Positions 12,841-24,786 are shown, counted from the stretch's first letter. The stretch is 64,000 bases of DNA from Absidia repens (GCA_002105175.1 MCGE01000014.1:806001-870000), one strand, 5' to 3'. Program-made: numbers and translations. Notes: generated by a model from the letters alone, not told the origin.

Positions 12841-12936
12841 TCCTGGAGAGGGGTTCGAACCCTCGCGTGTTTCCACAACAGTTGACTTCCTTTAAAGGAC
12901 TTAAGACTGTCGCCTTAACCACTCGGCCATCCAGGA
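12841..12936 (-). tRNA. tRNA-Leu (anticodon UAA) with a short intron
   Basis: Read on the minus strand, the acceptor arms TCCTGGA/TCCAGGA pair perfectly. The D arm GCCGAGTGGTTAAGGC, the anticodon stem ACAGT/ACTGT, a variable arm TGTG-GAAA-CACG and the T arm GAGGGTTCGAACCCCTC are all present. The loop is C-T-TAA-G followed by about 16 extra bases (TCCTTTAAAGGAAGTC) before the stem closes, which fits an intron after position 37. The long variable arm and the TAA anticodon give leucine. No CCA is encoded. Confidence 0.92.
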
Positions 12937-13257
12937 CGCTGATGAAATTTTTTTTTTAAAATGCTATACAAGCATAAGTATTACGGTCCTCTTGTTCTTG
13001 CTACGACGTTCAGCAACTTCAGGAATAATTCAAAAGCTTCATTACAGGATGGCAGCTAATACATCAATGTCGAGCATCAAGGAAAGATAATGAGCAAACA
13101 ATCATAGCTTTAAATTTGCATGTGTTAGGTTTGTCGTTTTTTTAAATGCCGAAATTTCATATGTTAAACTTTTTTTTTTTCTTTTTTAACCTTCGTTTTT
13201 TTTTTTTTTTTTTTTTTTTTTTTCTTTCTTTTTTAAATCCACATTATATATCTCAAT

Positions 13258-14142
13258 ATGAGAGCGACCTCGTCAAACGATAATATCTGGGTTGCAGCAG
13301 GTAGAATTGATTAGAAAACCAAACGATAGAAATCAATTGATAGTGATGAACTCATTCGGCAGGTGTCTGTATTCTTTTGTAGGAGATGGTCAGCTCGAAC
13401 GTTTAAAGGTAAACCTTATTGTAGATCCAAAGCATGACTCACCTTTTCTGTACTAATTCTATATACGGTTTATTGCTTCTGCTATTAGGAACTGGTCGAA
13501 GGTGGAGCTGAACCTAATGCCAAAGATGATTTCGGCTATACACCCATGTAAGGGCACGGCAAGGAGGAAAACCAGCGGGCGCTATATATATGTCTTTCTG
13601 ACTGACTCAATCGAACTGATCATCGTTTTTTCAATAGACATGCAGCGGTGTCATATAACCACAAGGAAATACTGGACTATCTACTGAATAACGGGGGTGA
13701 TATCAACGTTGAAGATTTTGACAAGGACACGCCATTGTATGTATGCGAAACGACGGATATGGCCAGATTCTTACTTGATCGTGGCGCAGATGCCTCGCAT
13801 AAGAACAGAGAAGGCATTAGTCCAGCACAAACGGCGAATGACGAAGGATGGAAAGATGTGGCACAGCTATTGGCTAGCATTACCGGCGAAACAATTGTGA
13901 ATGCAGAAGATCAACCACTGGAAAATGATACCTTGGCCTACATACAACATGAAAGTGAAAACGGACCACCACTTAATGAAGAAGACGACGAACAACGTCA
14001 AGAAGAATTTGCACAGCAGGTAGAACAAGTCATGCAAAGGATACAACAGGATGGCGGTGTACACGATGAAGATGAACTACGTGATGTCGTTACCAAAATG
14101 GTGCTTCAAGAAGTCAAGCGATCTATGGATGACCATCATTAG
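13258..14142 (+). CDS. Small ankyrin-repeat protein (yeast YCR051W-like)
   Basis: Four exons, 13258-13300, 13383-13408, 13489-13547 and 13638-14142, join in phase to 210 residues. The N terminus NIWVAAGDGQLERLKELVEG starts ankyrin repeats (GYTPIHAAVSYNHKEILDYL; DTPLYVCETTDMARFLLDRG; GISPAQTANDEGWKDVAQLL) ending near residue 115. The rest is an acidic, Gln/Glu-rich helical tail. The arrangement resembles the small fungal ankyrin protein family that includes budding-yeast YCR051W; ankyrin repeats mediate protein binding and no enzymatic residues are seen, so the partner cannot be named. An AATAAA signal at 14224 follows. The gene converges on the kinase gene, with about 545 nt between stop codons. 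Confidence 0.88.
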
Positions 14143-14344
14143 AATAGCTTCTCCTCGTATGTTACGTAGTATATAGTGGTTTTCGTTGTTAGTGATAGGA
14201 TTTAGTATTGAACTATTTGGATGAAATAAATTTTTACTTTTTAATCTTTTTTACTATTGTCCTCAATTTGCCTTTTTCATCATGCATGGCTGATCGTTTT
14301 ATTATTATTGACTGGGTGTGATTTAATATCTGTGTGGGGCATTT

Positions 14345-14380
<36 letters not shown>

Positions 14381-14687
14381 AAGCTGGGGTATATTACTAT
14401 CCGAAGATGCTATACAAAAATATGTAATATGTACTGTACAGTATGCAGAGATTGAGAGAGACAGAAGGATCATATAGATAATCATCATCATTTTATTTTA
14501 TTGAAGCGTTGTAAAAATTGGGGAGAGAAGAATGGGATATGTGAATATAAACTACTGGAGGATCATGATATAATCTGAAAAGATATGTATTATATAAATG
14601 TAATAAGAAATAGACTATGTAAAACGTAAGTTGGGGATGGGAAAAGCAGAGTGGATGATTTGTTGTTGACTTGAAGGGATATATGGA
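14143..14687. other. Convergent 3' flanks
   Basis: The spacer between two converging genes holds the ankyrin gene's polyadenylation region and a 30-nt T-run (about 14350-14379). No gene is seen. Confidence 0.6.
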
Positions 14688-16551
14688 TTATTTAGCAGAT
14701 AGATTATCACTGCTCCTCTCCTTTTTCCGTAAGTCGTCAAAGTAGGGATCTAAAGGGAAGACATTACATTAAAAGCGGGTCGTCTTTTTTTTTTTAAGAA
14801 TGATTTGGTTGATCTTACGTTGTAAAGCATCGCTTGCAGTGATACGTTTGTCAGGTGGGTACTCTAACAAATTCTGTAACGCATAAAAAAACATCAAGTC
14901 AGACCTAAGGACTTTTGTGCATATTTTTTTTTGTAATCTTTAATACCTTCAATAAATCAATGCCAAGAGGATCTAATTTCGGTAATAATGATGCTAATTG
15001 TATAGGGGCATATATCTCAAAGTCCCGCTATAAATAAAGATCATGAGTATCTCAGTGTATAACCAAATATGTGTTTACCTTGTATTCTGGAACTTGAGAA
15101 ACTTTGGGCCATGTTTCTTCGGTAGGGGTACCTAAAATTGTACAAAGAAGTCAAGGAAAATAATATAAAGAGGGTTTCAATGTCATAGGTTAAGTTGATC
15201 AACATATGAGTATATATAAATAAAAAGGATATTTGAATATGCATTGTAGTTGATCTGATACAGAGCTACCGGGAAACAAAGGACTACCCGAGGCCATTTC
15301 TACAAGAGTAATATATATGAAAAAATGTCGTATGCTGTTTAAAGAATAGTAGCATGAACAGTTACCTGCGAAGATACAACCAGCAGACCATAGATCAATT
15401 GATGTTGAGTATTGTTTTGAGCCCATCAAGACATCAGGGGCTCGATACCAAAGAGTGACCACGTCGCGAGAGTAGCTACGTACTGGAATTCCGAAAGCTC
15501 TTGCCAATCCAAAATCACCAAGTTTCAGTTCCCCTTTCTATTGTCAAGTATAATATATAATTACCTATCCTTGTTGGTCTCCCATTCTTTATTTTATCAA
15601 ATGTTACCTTGTTGATTAATAAATTTTGAGGTTTCAAATCCTGGAAATAAAGCAATCTGATTAGTTGTTTGTGATTCCCTGACACCCTCAACGCTTTTTT
15701 GATCAATATCCTTACCCGATGAAGTACACGATGTTCATGGCAAAATGCTATTCCTTTAAGTAGTTGATACATCATTTGCTAAGATATAGTTCGAGGAAGT
15801 TAATATAATAGTTGGTACCGCCACCAAAAAGAACAATAAAACCAAATTACCTTGATAGTCAATTCGTCAATATCACCCCCATTAGAATCTAAAAACTTTT
15901 TCAGATCAGAATCTAAGTATTCGAATACCAAGATCAGTTTTCTTTCCTTGTGTAGTACGTCGTATAGCCTATTATAAACAATATGAGTAGAAAGCCAGTC
16001 AGAAATTATCTATTTCTTTATCTATCTATCAAAAAGATATAGATGAACTTGCCTGACAATGTTTTGATCTTTTAACTCCTTCAATAAAGATATTTCCCGT
16101 ATAGCAGTACAAGGCACCTACAAAAATATAAATACGTATGAGGCATAAGACACTTTCTTTTTCCGAGAGGGGTGCTTGAGAAGTACTTACACCTTCTTCT
16201 TCATTATCTAGTCGGATTCGTTTCAGTGCCACCACTTCGCTTGTTTCTCTGTTTTGCGCTTTGTAAACAATACCATACGCACCTATTTAACAAAGATATA
16301 AAAAAAATGAAAATAATTAATAAACATGAATCGAATAGTTCCCATCTCTTGGTATTGCTTTGGTTACCTTCACCAAGTTTTTCGATCTTCTATAAAATAT
16401 TGAACCAAAGAATGACGACAATGCCAAAAAAAAAAAAAAAAAAAAAAAAAGGGATTAGCAATATTGCAGGTAATAATTTCTTGACAGCCTTTCATTTTTG
16501 AATCGGCTACAATATCAAGGTTTCGTATAAGCTTACCTGATATTTATCCAT
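14688..16551 (-). CDS. Pho85/Cdk5-type cyclin-dependent kinase
   Basis: A Ser/Thr kinase of the Pho85/Cdk5/PCTAIRE group, activated by Pcl-type cyclins in nutrient and cell-cycle signalling. Exons in gene order: 16551-16537, 16389-16368, 16282-16191, 16117-16053, 15968-15851, 15778-15716, 15640-15608, 15537-15366, 15299-15233, 15139-15079, 15027-14947, 14873-14819, 14749-14688; 906 nt, 301 residues, the family's usual size. The glycine loop is KLGEGAYG (residues 9-16), the ATP lysine is in VVALKRIRL, the C-helix motif is PCTAIRE, the catalytic loop is HRDLKPQN, DFG is in [15 protein letters not shown], and [19 protein letters not shown] follows. The activation loop has Ser (VRSYSRDV) as in this group. 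The intron after QLQCIFK is an AT-AC U12-type intron and the intron after QNIV has a GC donor. It may pair with the cyclin at 24.8 kb. Confidence 0.95.
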
Positions 16552-16732
16552 AGGATACCAGTGCGAAGATAAAAAAAAAAAAAGGACTGAAAGGAAAAAG
16601 TTCTTCAGAACCTTTTACTTTTTTTATTGAGAGTTTTCAAATGCCGACAATCAGTACTGCGAACGGACCCACAGCGCTTCCAAAAAAAATAAAAAATAAA
16701 AAATAAAAAAGTTTTATTTGGTAATAATAATA

Positions 16733-18117
16733 TCAAGTATCTAAATTTCTATGTATGTAATCAGCAATAGCAAGAGACGAAGTAAGACCAGGGCTTTCAA
16801 TACCAATCAAAGAGAAGAATCCATCAAATCCATCCGCCTTCTCTTCTTGAATAATAAAATCTTGGAAAGGCTCTCCAGGTCCAGCCAATTTAGGTCTAAT
16901 ATAAAGGAATAAATAACAATAATTGTAATAAAAAATTAGCCAAATTTTCTATCATAATATTCATCTGTATATTAATATTACCTAATGCCAGCATAATCCG
17001 GTTGCAATTTGTCCAATTTGATTCCAGGCAGGTAGGTTTGGATAGCTCTAGAAAAAGCCATCTTGTGGTCAAGGTCATCGGGAAGAGTGTAGTCATTGGG
17101 ATCATCGATATAAAGGACATCTGGACCAAACTTGACCTTTCCCGCCATATCCAAAGTCAAATGGGTCCCTAAACCAGCCAAGTTCTTTTCAGGGCAAGGA
17201 TAAATCAAATGTCGAATAGAGCTAGGTGCATTGTAAGCATAATAATGGCCACGAGCATAGTAGAGTTTGTACTTGTCAGGCATGAGACAGTTACTGATCT
17301 GATGAGCATAGAGGCCAGCTGCATTGAATACCCGGTGCTTTGCCGATACCGTCAATTGGGCGTTACTTGATCCATCCACTGTTTCTAAGAAGTACCTCCC
17401 ATCACCGGTGAAAGTTGCTTGCAATCCAGACACTCGCGTATTTAACCCAATATTCCCGCCTTGTTCGATAATGCGCTGCTCCAAGTAGTCCATAAAAGCA
17501 TGAGAATCAATTATACCCGTCGATGGCGATACCAGAACTGAATGAGCCTTGAGTTCGGGTTCTAACTCCATAGCCTTTTCACCATTCATGAAATAAGTTT
17601 CCACACCCAGCGCAGTAGCTTTTTCAGACAGTTGTTGCAAGTATTCGTGTTGTGTTGGTGATTGTGCCACAATCCATTTTCCAATCTTGTCGTACGGAAT
17701 GTTCGTCTTTTCCAGTAAATCATAAAGAAGTCGATTGCCCTGAATACAGAGTTGTGTTTTCAAACTGTCCTTTGGATAATAAATCCCAGCGTGGATCACC
17801 TCACTGTTACGCGAACTACAACAGGAATAAACATAATGGAAAAGTTAAGATAAACAACACTCCAAACGTTGTCATTGAAAGAACACCGAATAAAAAAAAT
17901 AGTTTTCTTACCTTGTTTCTTCACCGAGACGTTTATTCTTTTCAATAAGAAGAGTGGACTCTTGAGGTCGTTCCCGCGTCAGCATATCGGCAATAGACAG
18001 ACCAACCACACCGCCACCAATGACAACATTATCCACTTCAAGATCAGGTGTCCGTATTGTTGAGAATGTACGAAAATAGTAAGGTTTTGCCAATGCAGAA
18101 CATCGTTTTAAAAGCAT
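16733..18117 (-). CDS. L-2-hydroxyglutarate dehydrogenase-like FAD oxidoreductase
   Basis: Likely oxidises L-2-hydroxyglutarate to 2-oxoglutarate in mitochondria (metabolite repair), by family. Exons 18117-17912, 17815-16982 and 16895-16733 give 1203 nt, 400 residues. The N terminus MLLKRCSALAKPYYFRTFST is basic and hydroxylated with no acids, as a mitochondrial targeting peptide would be. The FAD Rossmann motif is NVVIGGGVVGLSIADML (about residues 30-46). RNSEVIHAGIYYP is the L2HGDH/DAO-family signature, and GIRPKLAGPGEPFQDF with SLIGIESPGLTSSLAIADY is the C-terminal FAD-contact region. The start at 18117 is preceded in frame only by a non-ATG codon. Other members of the DAO superfamily are a less likely alternative. 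Confidence 0.9.
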
Positions 18118-19139
18118 GGTACTGCAAATCAATAAACGTAGAAAAAGCGAATTCCCTTTTTTTTTTTTGGGTCAAAGTCGTAGAAATGTTTAAACCCAGC
18201 ACCAGTCGGAAAACCGCAGGGAATTGTGTAGCACATTTAGTTTACTTGCATGTAGTCTTTAACTTTTCTCTAGAGTGTGACGAAAGGTTGGACTAAAATT
18301 TTGGAGAAAAACATGAGAAGTATAATGAACAAAATAACTAGGAAGAATAAGATGGAAAATTAGTAAAAAAACTGCACGAATAATGACAGGGAAGGAGAAA
18401 GTCCACTCAAATCATACACAAAAAAAGTGGTAGAAAGGATTAGAGTAACTTGGCCTGAACGAATCTATGCGAAAAATTTGAAAGAAAGGAATGTACTGAA
18501 ATAAAAAAACTGACAAAAACGTTGAGTAAAATATGACTAAAAAGGGGATCCACGGTAAGATCCAAAGGAATATTCCTTATGACTTCTGGCCCCTTTTTTC
18601 TTTTGCATCACTGGTTCCAAATTTTTCATCCAACTTTTCGCAAAAACCTCATTTTAGGGCAAGAAGTATTGCATTTTTGTTTCCCACATCTTCCTCCCAG
18701 CCTTTAGCCCACCTGGACACAATCATGCCCAGAATGTTGAAGACTACGGGCACGTTTCAATCCAGATAAAATTTGACCACCTGTAGATAGACTAGGGCAA
18801 GGCACCAATTACTCACACTTGACGCACACACTCAAAAATGCTCTCAAAAAGGAAGAACTTGCAAAACTAAAATATTAAAGCTCTAGCTTCGATGGACATT
18901 TTAATGCGAGATCCCTTGAGGTTCACCCCCCCATACTCAATGCTCGATCTATCTGCTTTTCTGTGTATATGAAAAAAAGGAGGATAACGTACTAACGCTT
19001 CCGTCAATCCACAGTTCGGTGGGCAGTCTGTTGGCGCCAAATTAACATTTGCCTGGGGTTTTACGTGTCTTCTTATCATACCATACTCAATGGAAATCAT
19101 ACACTGGATATATAATATGTCCAGTTTAGTGGAGGGCAT

Positions 19140-19900
19140 AAATCTTTTATAATGAAGAACATATTGATGGCACAGTCTAGTTTAATTAATATAATTGGTA
19201 GAGAAGGAATGGAGCGACGGGTTTCAATTAGATGGCATAGAACTGCAAACCAGTCTCTAGGATTCTGAGGGAAAAATAATCATAGTGACGACCTAAAAAG
19301 TAGGGCTTAATAGGACACTTAAAATGCCCAAAATACCGGTGTTGCTCATTATATAATTGGTCAGAGGATGGGTAATAAAATAAATCATATCTTATTTCGG
19401 GGAGTATGACAGATACTAAACTAAGAGCGCATGGTTCATTGTAAGAAGGAATCTAATAAAAGTAGCATGGGTGAGGCGCTAGCTGATCTGAAGAATCGTC
19501 AACACTAATCCAAGTGGACAGGACTAAAAAAGGATTCTCTTGTACAAAATATTAAAAAGACTAAAGGGTCATTTTTTACTGAGCCAAGTAAAAATAGACG
19601 TATTTTATTCATGTATAGATACAAATTATGGACAAACTAAGACTAAACTAAGCTAATAAACGCTCCAAAAAGCTAACTAATGGTGCCTTCAGATCCTTGA
19701 TCCAAAATGAAAGGGTTTCCCTATGCATCTTGTAATCCTTTAACAGAAAACCCTTTGAAACTAGTCCCAGCACTAACCTAATATCATCATAACATCAACG
19801 AAGTTGAATGGAGGAGAGAAAAAAAGAAAAGAGTACGGAAAAAAAAAGAAAAACCATGTGGGCGGGATTTGAAATACTTTCTCTGGTCGACCTGGAGGGT
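19140..19900 (-). repeat. Dispersed CACGTG-box repeat, copy R1
   Basis: Inverted copy. On the minus strand the box is ATTTCAAATCCCGCCCACAT (one change from CACGTG) near 19875-19855, followed by a pyrimidine tract. The core GATGCATAGGGAAACCC lies at 19711-19735 and the downstream AATAAAATAC-like part near 19590. Ends are approximate. Confidence 0.7.
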
Positions 19901-19985
19901 GGTTTTGTCTGTTCACAAATCTTGAAAACCTGCCTTTTTGTCCCTATTTCTCTCCCTTTTTTTTAAAGCATCAATACCATAAAAC

Positions 19986-20162
19986 ATGACCAAAATGGTG
20001 GCGCTTTTGAAGTTTATCTTTTCACAGCAGTCAACATTGACAGCTTTCATGGAGGTGACTTCTTTTTATGGCCAGCGAAACCAACTGTCGGCAGCACAGT
20101 GGGTTTCTTATTATGATTCAATTGCTATAGATGCCTATGTACCACATGTCTCTGTAGAATAA
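19986..20162 (+). other. 58-codon open reading frame of unknown status
   Basis: ATG at 19986 opens a frame of 58 codons ending at TAA 20160-20162, with a protein-like composition (LKFIFSQQSTLTAFMEVTSF, then SAAQWVSYYDSIAIDAYVPH). No splice partners, promoter or family are recognised, and it lies between repeat copies. It could be a relic exon or chance; I would not call it a gene without transcript evidence. Confidence 0.2.
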
Positions 20163-21339
20163 TCTGTCACACACCTTGTAATAGCTCGACCGCCCCCCCC
20201 TTCATTGTAAAATGATATTCCATTAGCAGTAGATTTGTTTACACTCTTCGAGTACCTGTTATTATTTTTATTCTAGAATCCAAAAAAAGGAAATTTTATA
20301 TGCCTGTAACAAATACCCTCAGTAGCCTGCAATATATCATAAATTGCTTTATAGTGAAATAAAGAGATTATTCTCCAATATGGTTCGGTATAGCCCTTAC
20401 CTTCCTCATTTTTCAGGTCCACGTGCCTATCTCGATCTCACCTCCTCACTATTCTACTTTTACGATAGCACAAATAAAAAGTAGCCTAGATAGCACCACC
20501 AAAGAAAGAGTAGCGTTAAACAGAAATATTATATGTTGATAACTGAATAAATAAGAGGCATTAATTATTAGTCGTTTTTGGTCATTAGGAGGAGCGTTGT
20601 CACATATTTGGGGAAGGGGGGAGAGGACGATCAGTTTAGTCACAGGTCAGAGGAAATAGCTGTAATTTATCGAGAGAGAGAGCTAAATAAATATGGGACA
20701 TTTTATTAGAAAAGCTTGGATTTGATCAGCATAAGACCATAGAAAAAAACAAATAAACCAACGACAACAACAATTAACAAACAAACTCAGGAGGAGTTTT
20801 TATGTTGTTTATGCAGATAATACAGCGCCCAACGGTACTGACTTTCAGGTAGTTTTTCATCTATTTCGTTTTAATTTGCATTGCCGGACAGTATCAAGTA
20901 ACGCTCCCCACCTTGTGTTCCCAAATTCTGATAAAAATGCGGGATTTAACTTGATTTATTAGTTAGGTTACATATGATCATTTCAAACTAAGAGAAATAA
21001 AAAAGATGTGATGAAGTCACTTCTTTTTTGTTTTTACTTGTATCATGTTATGATATGTATCATGTATATATTTTACCCATTATGATATGCATATTATCTT
21101 CATCATCTCATAGGTTTACCATCTTGTTATTTTTCTCCAACTTGACACAACCCCAACCCCCCTTTTCCCGTTGGACTCTCATTTTTTATTTTATTTTGCT
21201 TATTGCTTGAACAAGAGAATGACAGCTTATTTTTGAGTATATGTACTGTAATACAGGAAATCTGGATTAGGTCGATTGTGTCAAACAAGTACTTTCTCCT
21301 GAAATCTCTCCATTACCTCACCATTGCGTATTATTTTCT

Positions 21340-21436
21340 CACGAGCCAGCGCTAAAAGCATTTCAAAACCCGCCCTATGAAATACTTAATTTCTATCCGC
21401 CTTTTTCATTTTTGTTCGGCTCTCTTTCTTTTTCCT

Positions 21437-21472
<36 letters not shown>

Positions 21473-22310
21473 CATTCTCTTCAATGATGTTATGTTGGAC
21501 TTAGAATAGTACCAGGATTAGTTTAGAAGAGTTTTCAGCTCAGAGATTACAACATCCATGGGGAAACCTTTTCTTTTTGGATTCGGGATTTGGGAGCACC
21601 AATAATTGGGCTTTTGGAGCCTTCATTAGCTTAGCTTAGTATTAGTTTGTTCATAGTTTGTACCTATATTTGAATAAAATATATCTAGTTTTGCATGCTT
21701 TACCAAAAAATGTCTCATCAGTCTTTCCATGATTTGTACAATAGATCCTTTTTTTACTGCCTTCAACCTTTTTGATCAACGTAGACCGTGATGAGCATCA
21801 ATATTAACTGTCCCTCCAATCTCTATTACTCCTTGTACATATATTAGATATCATATTGAGATCGCGTCTTTAGATTATGGCTAACTATTCCTCTGAGCTC
21901 CCATTAGTCTCCTTGTTAGTCTCTCTCTTACTACCTCCATTAGATCCTTCCATTAGATCTCTTGTGACAATGAACCTCTCGTCTTTAGTTTAGTATCTAT
22001 CAATATAGTCCAATAAAATATGATTCTTTATTATTTGACCATACATGTGACCCATATGATAGTGAAAATTGTTATTGGTGATCTCTTGTGAGCGCCTTAT
22101 TGAGCACCTCCTTTCCAGTTCAACTACCTTGTCCACTTTTTGCTCACTCCTCTCAAAACCTCAACAACTGGTTAGCAGTCCTATATCGTTAATATGAAAT
22201 ATCGGCATATTGTTGCTCTATCAATCAATACTAATGAACCCAGGCCGTGCCACCAACGGAACCCTTCCTATAAACTATTAAAGTCTTCGCCTGACTAGAC
22301 ATACTATATA
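21340..22310 (+). repeat. Dispersed CACGTG-box repeat, copy C
   Basis: Plus-oriented copy with a degraded box (AAAACCCGCCCTATGAAATA, 21365), a T-run, and the core GATTAGTTTAGAAGAGTTTT then CATCCATGGGGAAACC at 21517-21569. The downstream section has TGAATAAAATATATC and CCAATAAAATATG as in the other copies. The CACGTG hexamer is lost here. Confidence 0.72.
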
Positions 22311-23306
22311 CATCAATTCATTGATTTTATTATATATGGCATAATGATGATACTAACCCCCTCCCTATAAAATCTCAAAAGAAAATCTTTGAAGCTCTAA
22401 GGAAATGCCACCAAAGTGTGAAATAGCGTAGATATCGTTACCAACACTGAATTTCTCGCCTCCCCCCCCCTCGAAAAAAAATCCCAGTCGAGGTGAGGTG
22501 TCGCCGCCACTAAAGTGTAAAATATGGCGAGTGTCTAATCCCATCCTGTCAACTAGCACTCTTCAACAACAACAACCCCACTGGCATCCAAAAGATTTTT
22601 TTTTTTTTTAAATTCTTTGCAAGTACTGGAATGTTTAAGTTCCCGTATAACCCTTTTTCTTTTTGAATTTGGGAGTGTACATTGAAAGTGTCCCGAGCCT
22701 TGCCCGCATTGTGGCGACATAATCATCGGAGTATGATATGACGATCTGAGGAGCCACATAAATAGTAATAAGCACATAGCAAATCGTCCATTTTGTGCTT
22801 GATAATATATAATATCAGCCCATACAGTTCAAAAAGTGGATTTTTAAATAAAAAAAGGTTCTATCAGGTACACCCAATTAGCTGTTTAAAGATTAAAAAA
22901 ACAAGAATCAATCCCATAAAAGAAACAAGAAGATGGAAACGAAAGACTGCATATAAAAATACGTTTTTTTAAAAAAGAAGCTTTATTTACAAAACAAATT
23001 CGAATCATGTTAAAAGTAGCATAATATTGTATATATAACGGGGGAGGAGAAGAGAGAGAGAAGGATTGAGGTAATGTAATGTTTGTATGTTGATTGATAA
23101 AGTGAGAAGGGAATACACAATCCAAATAAGAGAGAGAGAGAGAGGGAGATAATAAAATAAAATAAAGGACTAATATGGGAGGAGAAAGAAGAGCTAATCA
23201 GATGATTTTCACGAAGTCAAATAGTAGTAGTAGTAAAAAAAAAAAAAAAAAAAAAAGAGAATAATAAATATGATTCCATATATAAAAACTAGAGAGTAAA
23301 TGTTGT

Positions 23307-24085
23307 TCAATCCATATCGTAGTCCACTTTGCCAATGCCAAATACCCGGACACGGTGCATGATAGGTAACTTCGCCACCAAAACCACCAGTAATGCTGTA
23401 AAATTGATCCCAAACAAAAAAACGTCGTAATGTGTATAATGAGTGCTTAGCAAGAACCTATATAAACAAACACCACCCTTTTCATATTAGTATTCTGAGT
23501 TTCGACTTGATAGGCAATACTTACAAAGCAATAGGTACCGCTGTCAAGAATTTTCTAGTAGCCGTGAATTGTACACCACCGTCGATTTGTTCCCATAACG
23601 TTAACCCGTCATAAGCGCCTTGATTGTTTTCGAATGGGATCCCCTGTACCCAATGAAACATGATATAATGTCCCTGTAGATAAAAAATAATAAAGACTTG
23701 TCAGTTCCAAGTATTCAATAAACTACTGCGGTTTGTGTAGTGCCACTTACAAGATTGAATGAGAGATTAGTCAACGTCCAGCTGGCTTCAGGACTAATGA
23801 AGGGTATCACCGTAAAGAGTGTTTTGAGTGCAATGACAACAAATATAGTAGTTGACCAAGCGCCTATGTAAATCAAAGCAAAAGCAATAGCAAAAGCAAT
23901 GGGATTGTAAACAAAAAGTCTGCGTCAAATCCCGGGTCTTTTTTTTTATAGTGTATCCTTATGGCTTTTATTGAAAAGTCCTGCTTATTTTTCTTACCTT
24001 TGTAGTTCACCCATGAAGAATTAAAATTCGGCATTGAGCTTTGGTCAAGTGTCATGAATGCTTTTTTTTCTTTGGTGGTTGACAT
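23307..24085 (-). CDS. ORMDL family protein (Orm1/Orm2)
   Basis: ER membrane regulator of serine palmitoyltransferase and so of sphingolipid synthesis. Exons 24085-23998, 23863-23751, 23673-23525 and 23457-23307 total 501 nt, 166 residues. Diagnostic stretches are [80 protein letters not shown] and [15 protein letters not shown], with about four hydrophobic segments. Yeast Orm proteins carry phosphorylated serines near the N terminus; a short Thr/Ser-containing N terminus ([17 protein letters not shown]) is present, but regulation is not shown by sequence. All introns are GT-AG. The gene sits 700 nt downstream of the Pcl-like cyclin in the same orientation. Confidence 0.95.
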
Positions 24086-24786
24086 GATTGGGAGGGTTGT
24101 AAAGACCGTAATAAAATAGTAGCAGTGAGATAAAAAGAAAGGTAGATGGAATTAAGAAAGGGAGGAAAATAAAAGAAAATTAGGAAGATTGTGTATAATA
24201 AAGTAGATAATATATAAAGATGGATAAAAAAAGAGATGAGAAAGGGTTGAATCTGGAAAAAAGATATGGTGAAAAGAGGGAGCGAAAAAAAAAAAAATTA
24301 ACAGAAAGAGAAGGGGGCACAAAGGATTTATGGGAATACAAAAAGAAAAATATGTGTTTGTCTCCGCCCACCCCCCTTCTTCATTTCACTCTGTTTTCCC
24401 CCAAAAGCCACTGGGTCCATCTGGCCCAATGATTTTTAAACCGCCGCTACAATGCCCATCGAAATGCCAAGAAAAACCAATAGAACAATGGAGAAGGTTG
24501 CAGACATTTTTTTTTTATTATGATTATAATTGATATATATATATATATATATATAATATAGATATATATGTTATATATGTGTATGTGAGTATATATGATA
24601 TGCGTGTATGTAAAAAAAGAATATATATATATATATATTTTTTATAGCCATTGATGTAAAAAAGAAAAAGACGGGACAAGGGGATAAACAATGAGGGGAT
24701 GCTATTGGGAATAGGCGAAAGAGAGGGGAGTGAGGGGGGGGTTACTAAATCTAACAAAGTTATATTCTTGCCCAGAAAAAAGAGAA
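24086..24786. other. Intergenic between ORMDL and cyclin genes
   Basis: AT-rich spacer with (TA)n runs at 24533-24555 and 24621-24641 and a purine-rich tract at 24200-24310. No gene is seen; it must hold the ORMDL promoter and the cyclin 3' end. Confidence 0.6.

Larger units (their letters stand above)
8622..13257. other. Intergenic, repeat-rich, with one tRNA gene
   Basis: No protein gene is supported. Contents in order: the PLD 3' end (AATAAAAAAA near 8800), a long T-run (8867-8890), repeat copy B (about 9170-10400), an inverted partial copy (about 10790-11110), a segment resembling one at 22.4 kb (11290-11420), a cluster of short A-rich repeats with a CAA/CAT microsatellite (11680-12760), tRNA-Leu (12841-12936), and the promoter of the ankyrin gene with poly-T near 13200. 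Confidence 0.6.
18118..23306. other. Long intergenic region with inverted and direct repeat copies
   Basis: About 5.2 kb without a supported gene. It contains repeat copy R1 (minus, about 19140-19900), copy C (plus, about 21340-22310), a segment at 22340-22770 with internal repeats of GCCRCCAAAGTGT, and the ORMDL 3' flank with GA repeats (23050-23150). One 58-codon open frame (19986-20162) is listed separately. Confidence 0.6.

Noticed and set aside
18867..19139. 90-codon minus frame
   Set aside because: Adjacent to repeat R1, no family or splice partner recognised.
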